Assembly (NCBI GenBank): GCA_030765055.1
Contig: CM060952.1
Coordinates: forward strand, 177,983,313-178,047,312
Length of the DNA: 64,000 nucleotides
From: Mantis religiosa
Taxonomy: Eukaryota; Arthropoda; Insecta; Mantodea; Mantidae
Reading direction: 5' to 3'
Position numbers and translations under genes: made by a program. Under the pieces are notes generated by a model. That model saw only the letters and a list, made by a program, of their open reading frames with translations, did not search any database and was not told the DNA's origin. Positions 35,103 through 47,496 of the stretch are shown here, piece by piece (the stretch's first letter is position 1; the number at the start of each line of letters is the position of its first letter).

Positions 35103-35195
35103 ATCTGTACCTGCGGTAAAACCCTTAACGGGTGGGCACGCAGCAAAAACCTTCTGGCCTTATACAGCCAGCCAGCACTGCGAGCGATAGTCAGT
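35103..35195 (+). repeat. Repeat R, second locus
   Basis: Matches 33450-33546 from the tacctgcggtaaaaccctta block to agtcagtgtt with few changes, but continues into unrelated sequence (agcggggagctgctaagaac). This could be the 5' end of the parent element. Confidence 0.75.
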
Positions 35196-36328
35196 GTTAG
35201 CGGGGAGCTGCTAAGAACTGCAGTTTCGAGCCACTGAGCTGTTTATTGAGTATGTGGATATTTGAGCTGTACCGAGTCAAGTCGAGAACTGATAATCGTG
35301 TAGTGATTTCAAGGTGAATTCTTTTGTTTGCTTACTGTGCAGACGGCCGGGGAGAAAGGGATGTACAAACTGTCTTTCTACGGAAAAAAGGGCATTTTGA
35401 ATCTCTGCAAACTAGACCTTTGATTTTTACGAACCCACAAAGTCACAGTATTCTTCTTGTAGAGTTTCTAATTACAAAGAGCTCCATTCTCCATGTTACA
35501 CCTAGCAGAGCTGGAATGCGAGCACATGATTGTTGTATTCGTACTACATATTTGTTTTGCTTCCGGAAGCGCGTTAAAGCGTCAGTCAGCTCTTACTTAC
35601 TTAAATGTATAAGAACGTTTAAGCCTCACACCACTCGACGTTCGCTGCTTGGTGCAATTAACTCTGAAATGATCCTACCGTAATCAGTTTTGTAATAGCT
35701 GCAAGCTAACGGCACTTTTCTTAACAACTCCTCCCCACTGCTCAGTTTTATTAACTTTCGTTTTTTATGCAGCATTTTTCCTGCTTTTTTCATTCTCTGC
35801 AGCTTTGATATGGGCGTTAAAATTTTAATCTACCTAATACACGCACGGCTGTACAGCGAAATGGAGTACTTCGCGTTAATGGGCTCAATAAGCTGTAAAT
35901 TCGATAAGTGGGCATTCTGCTCGAAATGGAGCCGCGTTAACCTTTTATATTGCATACAGATCATTTGCTTAGATACTTAATTCGTATCCTCTATTAACTT
36001 ATACATTGAGATTCGGAATACATTTTATCCCTTACTTCTTGACTACCCCACGTTAAGTTATTTCATATTTTGCTAAATCTTAATTTCCTATTCACATCTG
36101 AAACACTATTTTTATTCTGTGACCTGATAAATTCTATTAATTCTTTTCCCTCTTAATTTTGAAAAATTACACGTGCATGCATTTTATGTCCTCAGTGATC
36201 ACTGAACTTCTTCAGTTCCAGGTAACTGAACCTTGAGACAGTCGACTTACAAAAATGCTTAATTGCCTTCATTACAGTGACAGTTCCGCTAAATATAGAA
36301 ATTCCCTTGCACAGGACTTCCTATACCA
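35196..36328. other. No recognised gene
   Basis: A 119-residue ORF at 35324-35683 has no domain I can name. Possibly part of the repeat R parent element or a chance frame. Confidence 0.45.
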
Positions 36329-36330
36329 AC

Positions 36331-36897
36331 GGCCCAGCGGGTTGGCTCAGGCGATTCCTTCTGTGGCCCGCATTCCGAAGACCCGGGTTCGATTCCCGTG
36401 GCCAAACACCTGACCTATGGGATATTCGGGGGTTTTCCCGTGTCGCTAGGCGAATGCTGGGTAGGTTAATTACATACCCCTAATTTCCTGTCCCTCCATT
36501 TCATCTCCATTATCACTTCCCCTCATCTGGTGGTCTCTTTAAGTGTCGAAGTATCGGCGGGTGTCTCGGCGGTGCATGGCAGGATGATATGCTCTGAGGA
36601 AGACTACTTCCCCCTCTGCCGGGAACATTTCGGAGCCGCCAGCCAGGGACCTATGGGGCTCGGATCGCCTGTCTGGGACTTTTGGGGCTCTTTGCCATCC
36701 CGCACTAGAGGAGCGTGTCCGTTGTCCTGGCCTGTCGGGGAACGTCTTTATCCAAGTAAACTGTAGGGATCCTGCCCTCTGTGCTGCCAGGCACCCTCTG
36801 TCTCCATCTCATGCTTCCTCCCGGGGGTGCCCCACTTGGGGCATAGGAACAATGAGCCCAGCATGGTGGTCTACGTGCCGAATCCCCTCCGTAATGA
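36331..36897 (+). mobile_element. SINE C, full-length copy with tRNA head
   Basis: Head: gggttggctcaggcgattcc (A box) and gacccgggttcgattcccgt (B box). A long, GC-rich body follows: gggttttcccgtgtcgctag, catggcaggatgatatgctc, ctatggggctcggatcgcct, then gccccacttggggcatagga and a terminal gtgccgaatcccctccgtaat. At about 565 bp it is long for a SINE. Copies at 20.35, 27.3 and 51.0 kb share the body. Confidence 0.9.
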
Positions 36898-37070
36898 AAT
36901 CCTTAAAATTCTATACCTACCCATGCATTGCATTATGGATTAATTCGAATATATTTAAAATATTTATCGTACTGACCTGTTTTCCTATTTATAACTTACC
37001 AGTCAGTAAATTCTTCTTTAACTTCCCTAGTTGTTTGTGTTAGGGGATTCTTGTTCCTCCATGCCTTTTA
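36898..37070. other. Spacer
   Basis: AT-rich sequence, no recognised feature. Confidence 0.5.
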
Positions 37071-37071
37071 A

Positions 37072-37362
37072 GGTCGGCCATGAGGAACCGAAACTTTGGA
37101 TCCGATAGAGCACCAGGATAGGTGATCAGCTCAATGTCTGGTGTGAAGGTGAAGGAAGTGGGTGATTACATATAAGGGCGAGATGAATAATAGCAAAGGT
37201 GATGGAGCAATTGGTGTAATATTGACGGGGGAAACCGGAGGATCCGTAGAAAACTCGCCCCAACGCCAATTTGCCCGCCACATATCTCATTTGCAGTCTC
37301 CTGGAAGTGAACACGGGCCACAAGCGGTCTTATCATTCAGCCATGGCGTGGCCAGTCAGTAA
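37072..37362 (-). mobile_element. Degenerate SINE E-like copy
   Basis: The right end, attcagccatggcgtggcc, corresponds to the start of the SINE E head (ctgagccatggcgcgtcc at 48255). The body block gacgggggaaaccggaggat parallels gcgggggaaaccctccccag at 48150. The match is partial and diverged. Confidence 0.6.
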
Positions 37363-37511
37363 TTTCAATAACATTAGTTCACGTGATTGCAATTCATTGT
37401 AATTCTTACTAATTGTAGGTGCCGTTAATTGCGTTTGTGTAGCCACCTCGTTAAATATAGGAAATGCTTTATATTAAATTAAATTTCCAAGTCTGACTTT
37501 AATACTGTAGC

Positions 37512-37742
37512 TGCCCGCCTCGGTGTCGTCGATAGTAGCATATCTGCCTTACATTCAAGAGCTCTCGAGTTACAATGTCGTTCAGGTGAGCTTTCTGGAT
37601 CAGGTCTCTTTTCCTATTACTCCGGAAATATAAATGTGTGATATCTCTAAGCTCTATGGACCCTAGGCTCATTTTAGTATCATTTCACGCATTTCATTCA
37701 TCGTCTCAGATATGATTTAAGCTTGGAGGACGTAGATGGAAA
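37512..37742 (+). mobile_element. SINE A, diverged full-length copy
   Basis: The head (gcccgcctcggtgtcgtcga) and B box (gagttacaatgtcg) are mutated. The body runs to the family 3' end (gcttggaggacgtagatgga) with a short A-rich tail. Mutated A and B boxes suggest an inactive copy. Confidence 0.88.
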
Positions 37743-37837
37743 AAAAGAGATATTCTAGCTGGTATTCTAAGATGATTTGATTTTAATTATGAAAACGCTT
37801 GCGCTTTCGATCTATTTATAGAATGTTGAATTGATTG

Positions 37838-38130
37838 CACTTCTATTTACCCATTTACTTGTTTATTTGTATGTTTATTTGTGTGTTTTTGTATATTTAC
37901 TTATGCATTTATTCATGTATTTATTTATTTGTGTATTAACTTTTTGTGTATTTATTTATTTGTGCATTTACTTTTTGTGTATTTATTTATGTATTCATTT
38001 ATTTATGTATTTCTCTCTTTCTTCCTTCCTTCCTTCCTCCTTTCCTTCCTTCCTCCTTTTCTCCTTTCCTCCTTTCCTCCTTTCTTCCTTTCCTCCTTTT
38101 CTTACTTCTTTATTTCTTTATTTGCTAGGA
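37838..38130 (+). repeat. TATT/TATG tract followed by TTCC pyrimidine tract
   Basis: About 180 bp of imperfect TATT/TGTATT units is followed by about 100 bp of nearly pure pyrimidine (ccttccttccttcctccttt type). ORFs in three frames are translations of the repeat. Confidence 0.9.
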
Positions 38131-38204
38131 ACCTCTAAAGTAAGATTTTCCTTGAATTTATGTTTCTAAAATGGAGAACGGCGTAGCTCAAATAACTTCA
38201 ATAA

Positions 38205-38484
38205 GGCTGGCCCCGTATCTCATTCGGTAGAGCACCTGCCTGCCGTGCTAAGGGTCCCGGGTTCGATTCCCGGCGGTGGGGGTGGGAATTTTTCTCCGAC
38301 CAAGATAATTCCCCATCTTCCCCAGAGTCTGGAAGTATGAATGAGAGTGTGAATGTGTGCGTGATCTAATGATTAAAAACCAAAGATAACGAGTTAATAC
38401 CTTCAGTATGTTCCAAAGGAGAACGGCCGCCGATATGTCCATAGCAGTTAAAGGCGGGGTATAAATGGAACTAGGAAAAGAAAT
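38205..38484 (+). mobile_element. SINE F, complete with target duplication
   Basis: The head ccccgtatctcattcggtag, B box gtcccgggttcgattcccgg, body (gagtgtgaatgtgtgcgtga, aaggagaacggccgccgat) and 3' end gcggggtataaatggaac are all present. The flanks repeat ttcaataa (38197-38204 and 38485-38492), an 8-bp target duplication. The head resembles a tRNA with loop sequence gcc. Confidence 0.95.
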
Positions 38485-38492
38485 TTCAATAA

Positions 38493-40413
38493 TTTACTGC
38501 TTTATTCCTTTTATAAGGGAACACATGTACTGCCAGGCACTGGTTAATTTTGTGTGAACAATCTTTAGTGACTTAGAACCTTTTTATGCTCGTTACCACG
38601 TGACGAAGTTTTAGTTTTAAATTTCCAGTAATTTAACATTACGTTTCTTCGTAAATATATTAAATTAAATGTGCATGTTTATCTTAAACTGTAGAAGTCA
38701 GCAACATTGCATTCAGCACAGTTAAGAAAAAATGAATGAACAACTAATGTAATTAAATAGACACCAATCTGAGGAGATTGATGAATATCAATTTCTTAAA
38801 GATTCACTAGCTTTCTCAAACTTCTATGTCTTCTCCACTTCCTAAGGCACTGTAAGTTGAAATTTGAATCTAGAATATTTTTATCCACTGCTTGCTGTCC
38901 ATCACTGGAATATGTCACGCCTTTATTTGCGCTCTCCGTTTGTCATCCATGATTACCATGATTGGTCGTCATAATGTTCTTCCTTATAATATTCCATCTA
39001 TATAATTTGCTCATCTGTATATGCAAAAGACAAGCCAGCATTTTCTCTTCCAAAATTCATTACTTTACACTACAGATTTCTACATTCTTATTTCTGCATT
39101 TGGTGTTCACTGTTTCTCTCCGCTTTTAGTTAAACCAGAATTCTCTGCACACATTTTCCTTCGGAAAATTAACAATTAGCGTGTAGTTCTTAGCATTATA
39201 TCCTAATTAGGCAAGAGGCATCTGGTAATTATGAATAAGTACCTTGAATTCAATAGGTCCTTGTTTCGATTTTGTGCCAACCTGACGCTCCCCACTCGCA
39301 AGTTATCCATTAGATTATAATCTACCACCACTATTGGCAAGATTTGGGATAACACTGCTTAAATCATGATAGCCCTGGCATTGGATTTCAATTCTGATTG
39401 GACAGTTGGTTCCTGGCAAGGACCAGCGCTCTTGGTGGCGTCAGTGTGAACAGTGAACCGGGAGAGGCCGTGAGGGACAGCTAAATACAGCGAGACCACA
39501 AGAAAGTAAGTTCGGAAAATGCTGTAGTCGATGTCCTCTGACGTAGGTTCCGTTTGGAAGGGGATCTACCGATTTCTCGACTCTCTCCTATTGTCCCCGC
39601 GGCAACTATTTTGAAACATGTAGGATATTACGTGGATCGGCCTATCCAACGTGTTGTGCTAGGGTAAAATAAAATGGTAGCAAGCGCAATCTTATTAGTT
39701 TTGTAATTCTCTTCCAACACAGATTGATTTACGTAAATGAAATAATGTCTTTGGTTTGCTTTCAATACTTTATAAGTTACTACATCTTTCTATACTACCC
39801 ATTTGATTAATTTCCCACGAGAGTTAGCTGTTCTATTCCACTATCTCCACATGTGATGGTATAAAAAGTTCAGGACAAAATAGGTTTAGAATACAGAAGA
39901 ATTTTGAATAGGCCAAAAAAGTTGAATGTCAGGAACGACGCCTCTTACCACCTCTATTTACCATCTTTCCGGCCAAAGCCGACCTTGTAAATGAGAATAC
40001 GAGCATGTGCTTCAAGCATTCATTACGAATTCATATTTCTCGTAAGCAGACATCGGATCCCGTACAAATTAGCAATCAATGTACGCGAAGAGGTACTGTA
40101 CAAGGTCAAGCGCGACATCAACAAACGTCTGTATCAACAAGTATACCGAACCGCTATGTGTGTACAGTCCGGTAAGGATACAAAATGTAACCTACGTTAC
40201 AATACGCCATCCTTCTCATTGCTTTCGTTGCGGGAATTACAGTGAACAACCATGTTCATTCGTAAATTGTCGAATGTGAATTTTCTGCGCCTCTCACTGA
40301 AACAATATAAAAATATTGGGAGAAAGTTCGTTCAATGTCATATGACGTTAATGGTACATATGAGTAGTACAAATAATTTCCATATGTTTTTCTGAGACTC
40401 AGTTTATTTCTTA
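38493..40413. other. No recognised gene
   Basis: An 84-residue ORF at 39991-40245 has no recognisable domain. Otherwise AT-rich spacer. Confidence 0.5.
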
Positions 40414-40415
40414 TA

Positions 40416-41746
40416 CGAGGGTGGGAAAAAAGTAATGCCTCCTATTTTTTCTCTTTTAATTGCCAAGAAAATTGAATCCAATTTACATAGCTTGAAAACT
40501 ACAACATTGACAATTAATGCGTCACTATTCAATATAATCTACGTCCTTTTCCGCAGTTTTGGCCCACCTTTTAACTAGGGCATGTATTCCAGTGTGGTAA
40601 AACAAACGGTCTTGCTTCCTAAGCCATTGACGCACGGACGTTTTCACAGCCTCCTCATTTTCAAAATGAATCCCACGATGAGCTTCCTTTAGCGGCCCGA
40701 ACAAATGGAGGTCTGATGGTGCCAGGTGAAGGCTCTATGAGGGGTGAGGTAAGACTTTCCATCCCAATTTCTCAATTTCTGCAGTGGTGTAACGTCTGGT
40801 GCGTGATCTTGCATTGTCATGCAAAAGAAGAACATCCGCCATAGTTTTTGTTGGGCGAACTCGGCAAAGACGTGCTTTCAGCTTTTAGAGATTTCCGACG
40901 TATTGGACAGAATTTATTGTGCATCCCTGCTCCAAAAATCAATCATAAGCACAGCCTCTGCATCCCAAAACACTGTCGCCATAACTTTCCCTGCCGACCA
41001 CTGAGTTTTGAGTGTTTTTTTTTTTTCTTCGGTGATGTTGTGTGATACATTCCATTGAATGCCTCTTTGATCCAGGTTTTAAAAAAATGAACCCACGTTT
41101 CGTCTCCAGTAACAATTTTTTTTTTTTCCAGAAACTCCTCTCCCTCCAAATTGAAGTGCTGCAAGTGTTCGGAGGCTATTGTTTTCCTTGTTTCTTGGTT
41201 TTGGGCGGTTAACATTATTGGTACCCAACGTGAACAAAACTTTTTGTTGTTGAATAATCGTTATCACACTGCCTTTACTGAGGGAGGTAATGCGACACAA
41301 TTCACCTGTTGTTACCCGGTGATCACCACGAATGTCATCGACTCGCTGAATGTTGCGTGGAGTCACTGAAGTCACCGGCCTGCTGCTTAGCTTTTCATCT
41401 GCCCATGGTGTTTGCCCTTCAGCTTCGTTACAGCGACGAACCCATCGTCTAACAGTGCTGACATCCACCGCTGCATCACCATACACATTTTTTAGCCTTT
41501 CGTGAATGCGCATTGGCGTTTCATCTTCCGCAGTAAAAAATTCAATCACAGAACGCTGTCTAATACGAATGTCGATGCTCAGCCATTTTGCAAGAGGATG
41601 CAGTGCTGCCACCTGTTGATTTAGGAAGTTACTACTGCAGGGGATTGGTGAAGAAGGTTTGAGGAAAGGCGCCAAGAACTAAGTTTTCACATAACTGAAT
41701 TATTTGAGGGAATAAATAGGTGGTATTACTTTTTGACCCGCCCTGG
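40416..41746 (-). pseudogene. Mariner family 3, second decayed copy
   Basis: The 1331-bp element has ends cgagggtgggaaaaaagtaa (40416) and the complement of attactttttgacccgccct, with TA at 40414-40415 and 41747-41748. On the minus strand the N-terminus (IDIRIRQRSVIEFFTAEDE, VRRWVRRCNEAEG, HTH) is open for about 150 codons, better kept than in the 28.8-kb copy. The native ATG is put out of frame by one extra base near 41578. Poly(A/T) slippage tracts near 41018 and 41115 break the catalytic part. The first-D motif GDETWVHF is present around 41090; the HDN and SPDL regions lie in broken frames below 40850. Confidence 0.93.
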
Positions 41747-41792
41747 TATTACGCAGCATTGAAAATCCAGTACTGTTGTATTGAATATTGGA

Positions 41793-41796
<4 letters not shown>

Positions 41797-41823
<27 letters not shown>
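41797..41823 (+). repeat. Poly(T) tract
   Basis: 27 consecutive T residues 50 bp outside the mariner. Possibly the tail of an unrecognised minus-strand retroposon. Confidence 0.9.
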
Positions 41824-43140
41824 GTAGCTGGTGCATTTTCTATATTGCTAATGTTTGCAGACACCTCCTCGACTGCTTCTAGACAGCTCGAAAGTACATT
41901 TCTTCAAGCTGTTTAGTGGTTGTTGATAACACCCAAAACGTTTTGTCTATAAAATGGAGATTGCCCTACAATTGTTGTGAAACCTATGCTATTAACAAAA
42001 TATGTCAAACACCTTGCACTCTCTGGAAGACAGATCTACCTGCGTGGCCAGCAGTAGTTGTAATGAAACTAAAACTGCGCGTTGCGAACCGGACTATCCC
42101 TACGTGTTGTCCCCGTGACTGACGTCAGCAGTCTGCGAGACTCGTAATCTTCATATCCCTTTAAAGGTGTACGAGCTCCGATGTTTGTAGGTCAGTAATG
42201 ACCATATGAATGTGTTAACCAAGCAAGGTGACACCTTGATTTGGTGTGTATGGTAAGGTATGGGTATATCAATCTGTAGATCCTATATCGATATTAGAGC
42301 AAGGTAGTCTAATTCGAGGATTATGTCTATTATATTTCTAACAAATATTTATATACATATTTACAAAATTATGGACTCTGATGTATTTTCAGATATGTCA
42401 AACCAACAACATACCATGATGTCTACTTCTACGAGTATATATTCACTGCACATCTGCTTCAGTACTTGTGTTTGTCACATTTACAACAGTACCTCAGCTC
42501 TTATAAGTATTCCTTACCTGAATGAAATCTTCCTCTGTGTGGAAGATGTGAGTAATACGTACCTTTTTAGAGTTCTTAAACTGGTTTCACTCATATGCAA
42601 ATGCTTTATTGAAGTTGGAAGTGAATCAAATAATACTATGCCGCTGTAGTACGTGCCTTTTCGGGATAATTGTAAATTATTAGACTGCTGGAGCATCTAG
42701 ACTCCTTACTGTAAATGTCAGCATGTTGAATAAGAGACTTAAATTCAGGAGGTCCTTGTTTTGATTTCCGTCAACATTTGGGGTAGTTCCTGATGCAACA
42801 CTATTCTCTTCCGATCATCTTTCTGATTTTCCTTTAGGCTTCATGGTCTAACACGATGCTGGACAGATGACGCGGATTCTTCTCAAGGAGAAAATTACTA
42901 ACCGTGCTCAGTAGAAATCTTTTGTCTACAGGTCGTTCAACTCTACTGCCGTAGGGCGGGTCCTTGATCCTGAACTGATAGGGAGTTTTACGTATCTCTA
43001 TAGTATCTTTGAAAGCAATCTGTGGTTCTTCAACTTTAACCGTTCCTCTTGAGAGTTGGTAGCAACAATAGATCTGCGTATACTGATTGCATCGTGGTTA
43101 CCGTGACAGATATCCTCGGATTTCATTGTCCTTTTATAAG
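41824..43140. other. No recognised gene
   Basis: ORFs at 41916-42122 and 42323-42649 show no recognised domain. Confidence 0.5.
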
Positions 43141-43196
43141 ATTTAACGTCCTCCAATGTAAGTCATATCGGCCGATGAATGAAGTAGATGAAATTA

Positions 43197-44081
43197 CAAG
43201 GGCTGTTCAATAAAGAAAGATCATAATTTTTTATGGTTATAATTTTTCGCACTAAAATTCAAACTTATTATATTCTGTTAGCTTAATGTGAAACAAACAC
43301 GTCGTAATAGTTTCATTGTTGGTACTCCTGATTCCCGCCTGTGAGAAACAGGCAAGTACAGACATGTTCAGTATCGCCTGCCGCTGCAATGGAGGTAACA
43401 CGTGAAGAACAATATGCGGCTTTGAAATTCTGCTTTCATCTCAACAAATCTTCAGTTGAGGCTTATACAATGTTACAGTAGGCCTACGGAGAGTCTGTTA
43501 AACCCTACAACACAGCTCGAAGGTGGTTTACAATGTTTAGAGGGGGGACAATCTATTTCAAAGGAAGGTGGACCCAGTGCTCCAGTTACTGCTCTTACGG
43601 AAGAAAACATCAACACTGCTGCGGCTATTGTGAGAGAGGATTGACGAATTACCTTGTCACTCTGAAATACTGAAAATTTCATTGGGTGCCATATTTTTGT
43701 GAAGCAGGCTGGATGCTGCACAACGATAATGCGCGGCCACATATTGCCAACGTTGTTGCTGAATATCTTGCAAAAGTCAACGTGAAGTGCATCCCTCACC
43801 CCCCCTATAGTCCAGATTTAGCACCATGTGACTTTTTTCTATTCCCTAACTTGAAGAAACGCCTTCGTGGGAGGCATTATCCATGATCAGAAGCAGTGTT
43901 GAAGGCTGCGGAGGCGACTTTGAAGGATCTCTCAAAAAATGGTTTCCAGCATGTCTTTGAAGAATGACAGAAACGCTGGGACAAGGGCATCGCATACAGG
44001 GGAGGCTATTTTGAGAAGAACCATCAAAATTATGAGCATGAGTAGAAAAAATTAGGGTCATTCTTTATTGAACAGCCCAAG
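43197..44081 (+). pseudogene. Mariner family 2, central deletion copy
   Basis: The 885-bp element has imperfect inverted ends (caagggctgttcaataaag at 43197; complement near 44060-44081) and TA at 43195-43196 and 44082-44083. The ATG is at 43389 (MEVTREEQYAALKF, HTH start). It has a TAG stop near 43480 and RRWFTMFRGG, then jumps across a deletion of the first-D region to GWMLHNDNARPHIANV (second D), YSPDLAPCDFFLFP (third D, 34 residues later) and a frameshifted tail. It is the counterpart of the 21.8-kb copy with a different deletion. Confidence 0.92.
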
Positions 44082-44125
44082 TATATTCAAATGATCCAAG
44101 GCTCCATAGAACTTAGTTACCCCAC

Positions 44126-45144
<1,019 letters not shown>

Positions 45145-45463
45145 GTTATCTGAAAAGGTTCCCAGAGCCATAGCTCATGCTAGGGAACAGTACAAAAATA
45201 TATAAAATGATGGCAAACAGCCCTTGACAATACTTATATTACATTTTTAGAGTAGGAATGAATTACCGTACAAGAATAACATATATGAAACATACAAAGA
45301 TACAGACATTCACTATAACTCAAGAAATAATAGTAACAAAGAACTTACAGAAAAATAGAAGCTACATATTCTATGGGACATTAATCCATATTAATTTTTA
45401 AACAGTTCAGCTTTTAAACCAGCTATAAATGTGTAACACTTTATGAGCTATCAATATATGCCT
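45145..45463 (-). mobile_element. Probable retroposon 3' fragment with expanded tail
   Basis: 319 bp of non-repetitive sequence between the ATTT array and the SINE A remainder. Reversed, it ends ccttttcagataac and runs into AAAT units, the layout of a LINE or SINE 3' end with its tail, inserted into SINE A. No protein or tRNA-like part is recognised. A 5-6 bp 'cattt' at both junctions may be the target duplication. Confidence 0.5.
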
Positions 45464-45548
45464 CATTTTTCAGGATAACGGAAAATTGCGGAAGAAATCC
45501 TTATTCTCCTTGATCGGGATTCGAACCAGGGACTTCTTGAATGTGCAA

Positions 45549-46358
45549 CCACAGATAATGTGATGATTGCGACAGTGTGTAAATCTTTAACTATTTATCC
45601 TCACAGAAGAGGTTGAATAATGATTCAGTATGACCTCTATATTTGAATGCAGCAGAAGGTCCTGGAAACTTTGCAGCAGAAATGATAAATTACTCAGTCA
45701 GACTGAATCTAAAAGAGCGCCATATACATATTAGCCTTCTCATCTTTCGTTGCAACAGTTTTCGCAAAATTGATTCTTGTGTCATCAACAAAATATGGAG
45801 CAAATCTTTGGAAAAATTATTCACACTTCTTCACAGGTGCGACCATATATCGATATTCCTAATAGTGGAATAATTTATGTCTCTGCTCTATTAATGTAAA
45901 TGTCAGACGGATGTGGCGGTGAAGGTATTTGCTGCACAATGAATGGCATCATTTAAAGGAAAATACGTGATGAATGTTATGACAAGTCACGAATATCCAC
46001 TCCAGCTTTATCTCATCTTATAAATGTAATAAAGAGCATGAAAAAACTTGGATAATATTAAATAATAATGCGGTTCAGAGTAGAAGATACGATACTCAGT
46101 TGTTTCTAAGGTGAAATAAAAATACCGCTTCTGACGTGTTATGATGGTCATATGACGTATTCTATCCATTCTTCAACAAACTATTCCTAAAATATCTTAT
46201 GTGTATAAAAATTTGAGAAATGCATATGCCATTCTCTTTAAGTATATAAAGTAAATAACCCCGATAGAATTTTAACGAATTTAACGGATAGTTCCATGTT
46301 TGAAATGTGTATGAAATTGCACTCTCAATTCCACTATATCAATTAAGAATAATAATAA
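45549..46358. other. No recognised feature
   Basis: A 76-residue ORF at 45643-45873 has no recognisable domain. Confidence 0.5.
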
Positions 46359-46696
46359 CAACCCATGGCGCGACAGCCCTTAGAGGGCCAAGGCCTACCA
46401 ACCCGACTGCCGGCCTCACGCCCACTTACGCACGGCAGAGGTAGACGATCATCCAACCTATACGGGAAGGAGATGTGGTCAGCATCTCGGCATCCCCCAG
46501 CCGGAATGTTGGTTTTCATGACCAGGGCTGCTTACCTAGCGTAAGTTCCTCACTTTCCTCACGATGCTGAGTGGGCACCGGTGCTATACCCGGGACCTAA
46601 AATCCCCACCACATGGGTGGGATCGAACCCGGGCCGCTTTCCGTGGCCAGGGACTAAGGCATGCTGCCTAAGCCCGCTACGCCACGGCGCAGGACA
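46359..46696 (-). mobile_element. SINE D
   Basis: A minus-strand GC-rich repeat with a tRNA-like head on the right (reverse of gcgccgtggcgtagcgggct) and B box gggatcgaacccgggccgc. The body includes ggcatcccccagccggaatg, ending at the left in acccatggcgcgacagccct next to an AATAATAA stretch that looks like the tail. Only one copy is in the window. Confidence 0.78.
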
Positions 46697-46871
46697 ATCA
46701 ATTAAGAAACTGGGGACAAATTGGTAAGTACATAGGGATCATGAAGTAGAAGTACATTAGATGGACTTACAACAAGATCACGGTTTAGGACCCGCGCACA
46801 GGAAAACCCCAGACAAAAACACGACAGAGATGGGCAGACTTCTGCAAAGCACAAGCGGGACAGCTTGTAGC

Positions 46872-47100
46872 CCGCCCCGGTAGCGTAGATGGTAGCATAT
46901 CTGCCTCACGTTCAAGAGGCGCCGAGTTCGAATCTCTGTTAGGGTGAGTTACCTGAATAATGCTTTTTCCGGGGTTTTCCCTTATCCTGGTAGACGAATG
47001 TCAGATAACTCTAAGCTCCATGGACCCCTGACTCATTTAGCATCATTTCACCTATCTTCCGAAATGACTTAACGTTGGAGGACGTAAATTACAACAAAAA
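46872..47100 (+). mobile_element. SINE A, full length
   Basis: Head gcccgccccggtagcgtaga, B box gagttcgaatctctg, complete body and 3' end cgttggaggacgtaaattac, with a short A-rich tail. Confidence 0.93.
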
Positions 47101-47490
47101 ATGAATTGGGGGAAAAGAAAATATATATTATTAACAATGATATAGAAGACGACGTAACAGAAAAATTCTACAGTGTTGAGGACAACTTCGTTTAATCCTG
47201 GAGAGATTGCCCAAAATTGTTATAAATTGGCTTTCGGCTGATAGGTATAAACAAGAAGGATAACGAAGGGTATGGTGTGAAGGAATAAGCACAGCCATTC
47301 GGAAGAGGAGTTGGAGGAAGGAAAATGGGGAAGATGGGATGCTCTGGAAAATGGAATCGAAGGCAACTTTCGGAAAGTTTGAAAGTGTATGGAAATGTTA
47401 ATTTCTTGTACTCCTTTCTGTAAGCCCATATATTACAACCTACATTTAGTAGCTATCTTCAAAAAATTGCTATGTCCTTGTAAACCTATA
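47101..47490. other. No recognised feature
   Basis: Includes a 69-residue minus ORF without recognised similarity. Confidence 0.5.
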
Positions 47491-47496
47491 TCTACA

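Noticed and set aside
37831..38169. Three overlapping hydrophobic ORFs that look like membrane proteins
   Set aside because: They are frames of a TATT and TTCC simple repeat; the apparent membrane segments come from T-rich codons.
38205..38290. Possible functional tRNA gene
   Set aside because: Intact-looking A and B boxes, but it continues into the SINE F body and tail and has a target duplication; the acceptor ends do not pair as in a tRNA. The same applies to the heads of the other SINEs.
39991..40245. 84-residue ORF
   Set aside because: No domain, and no repeat copy elsewhere in the window; not enough to call a gene.
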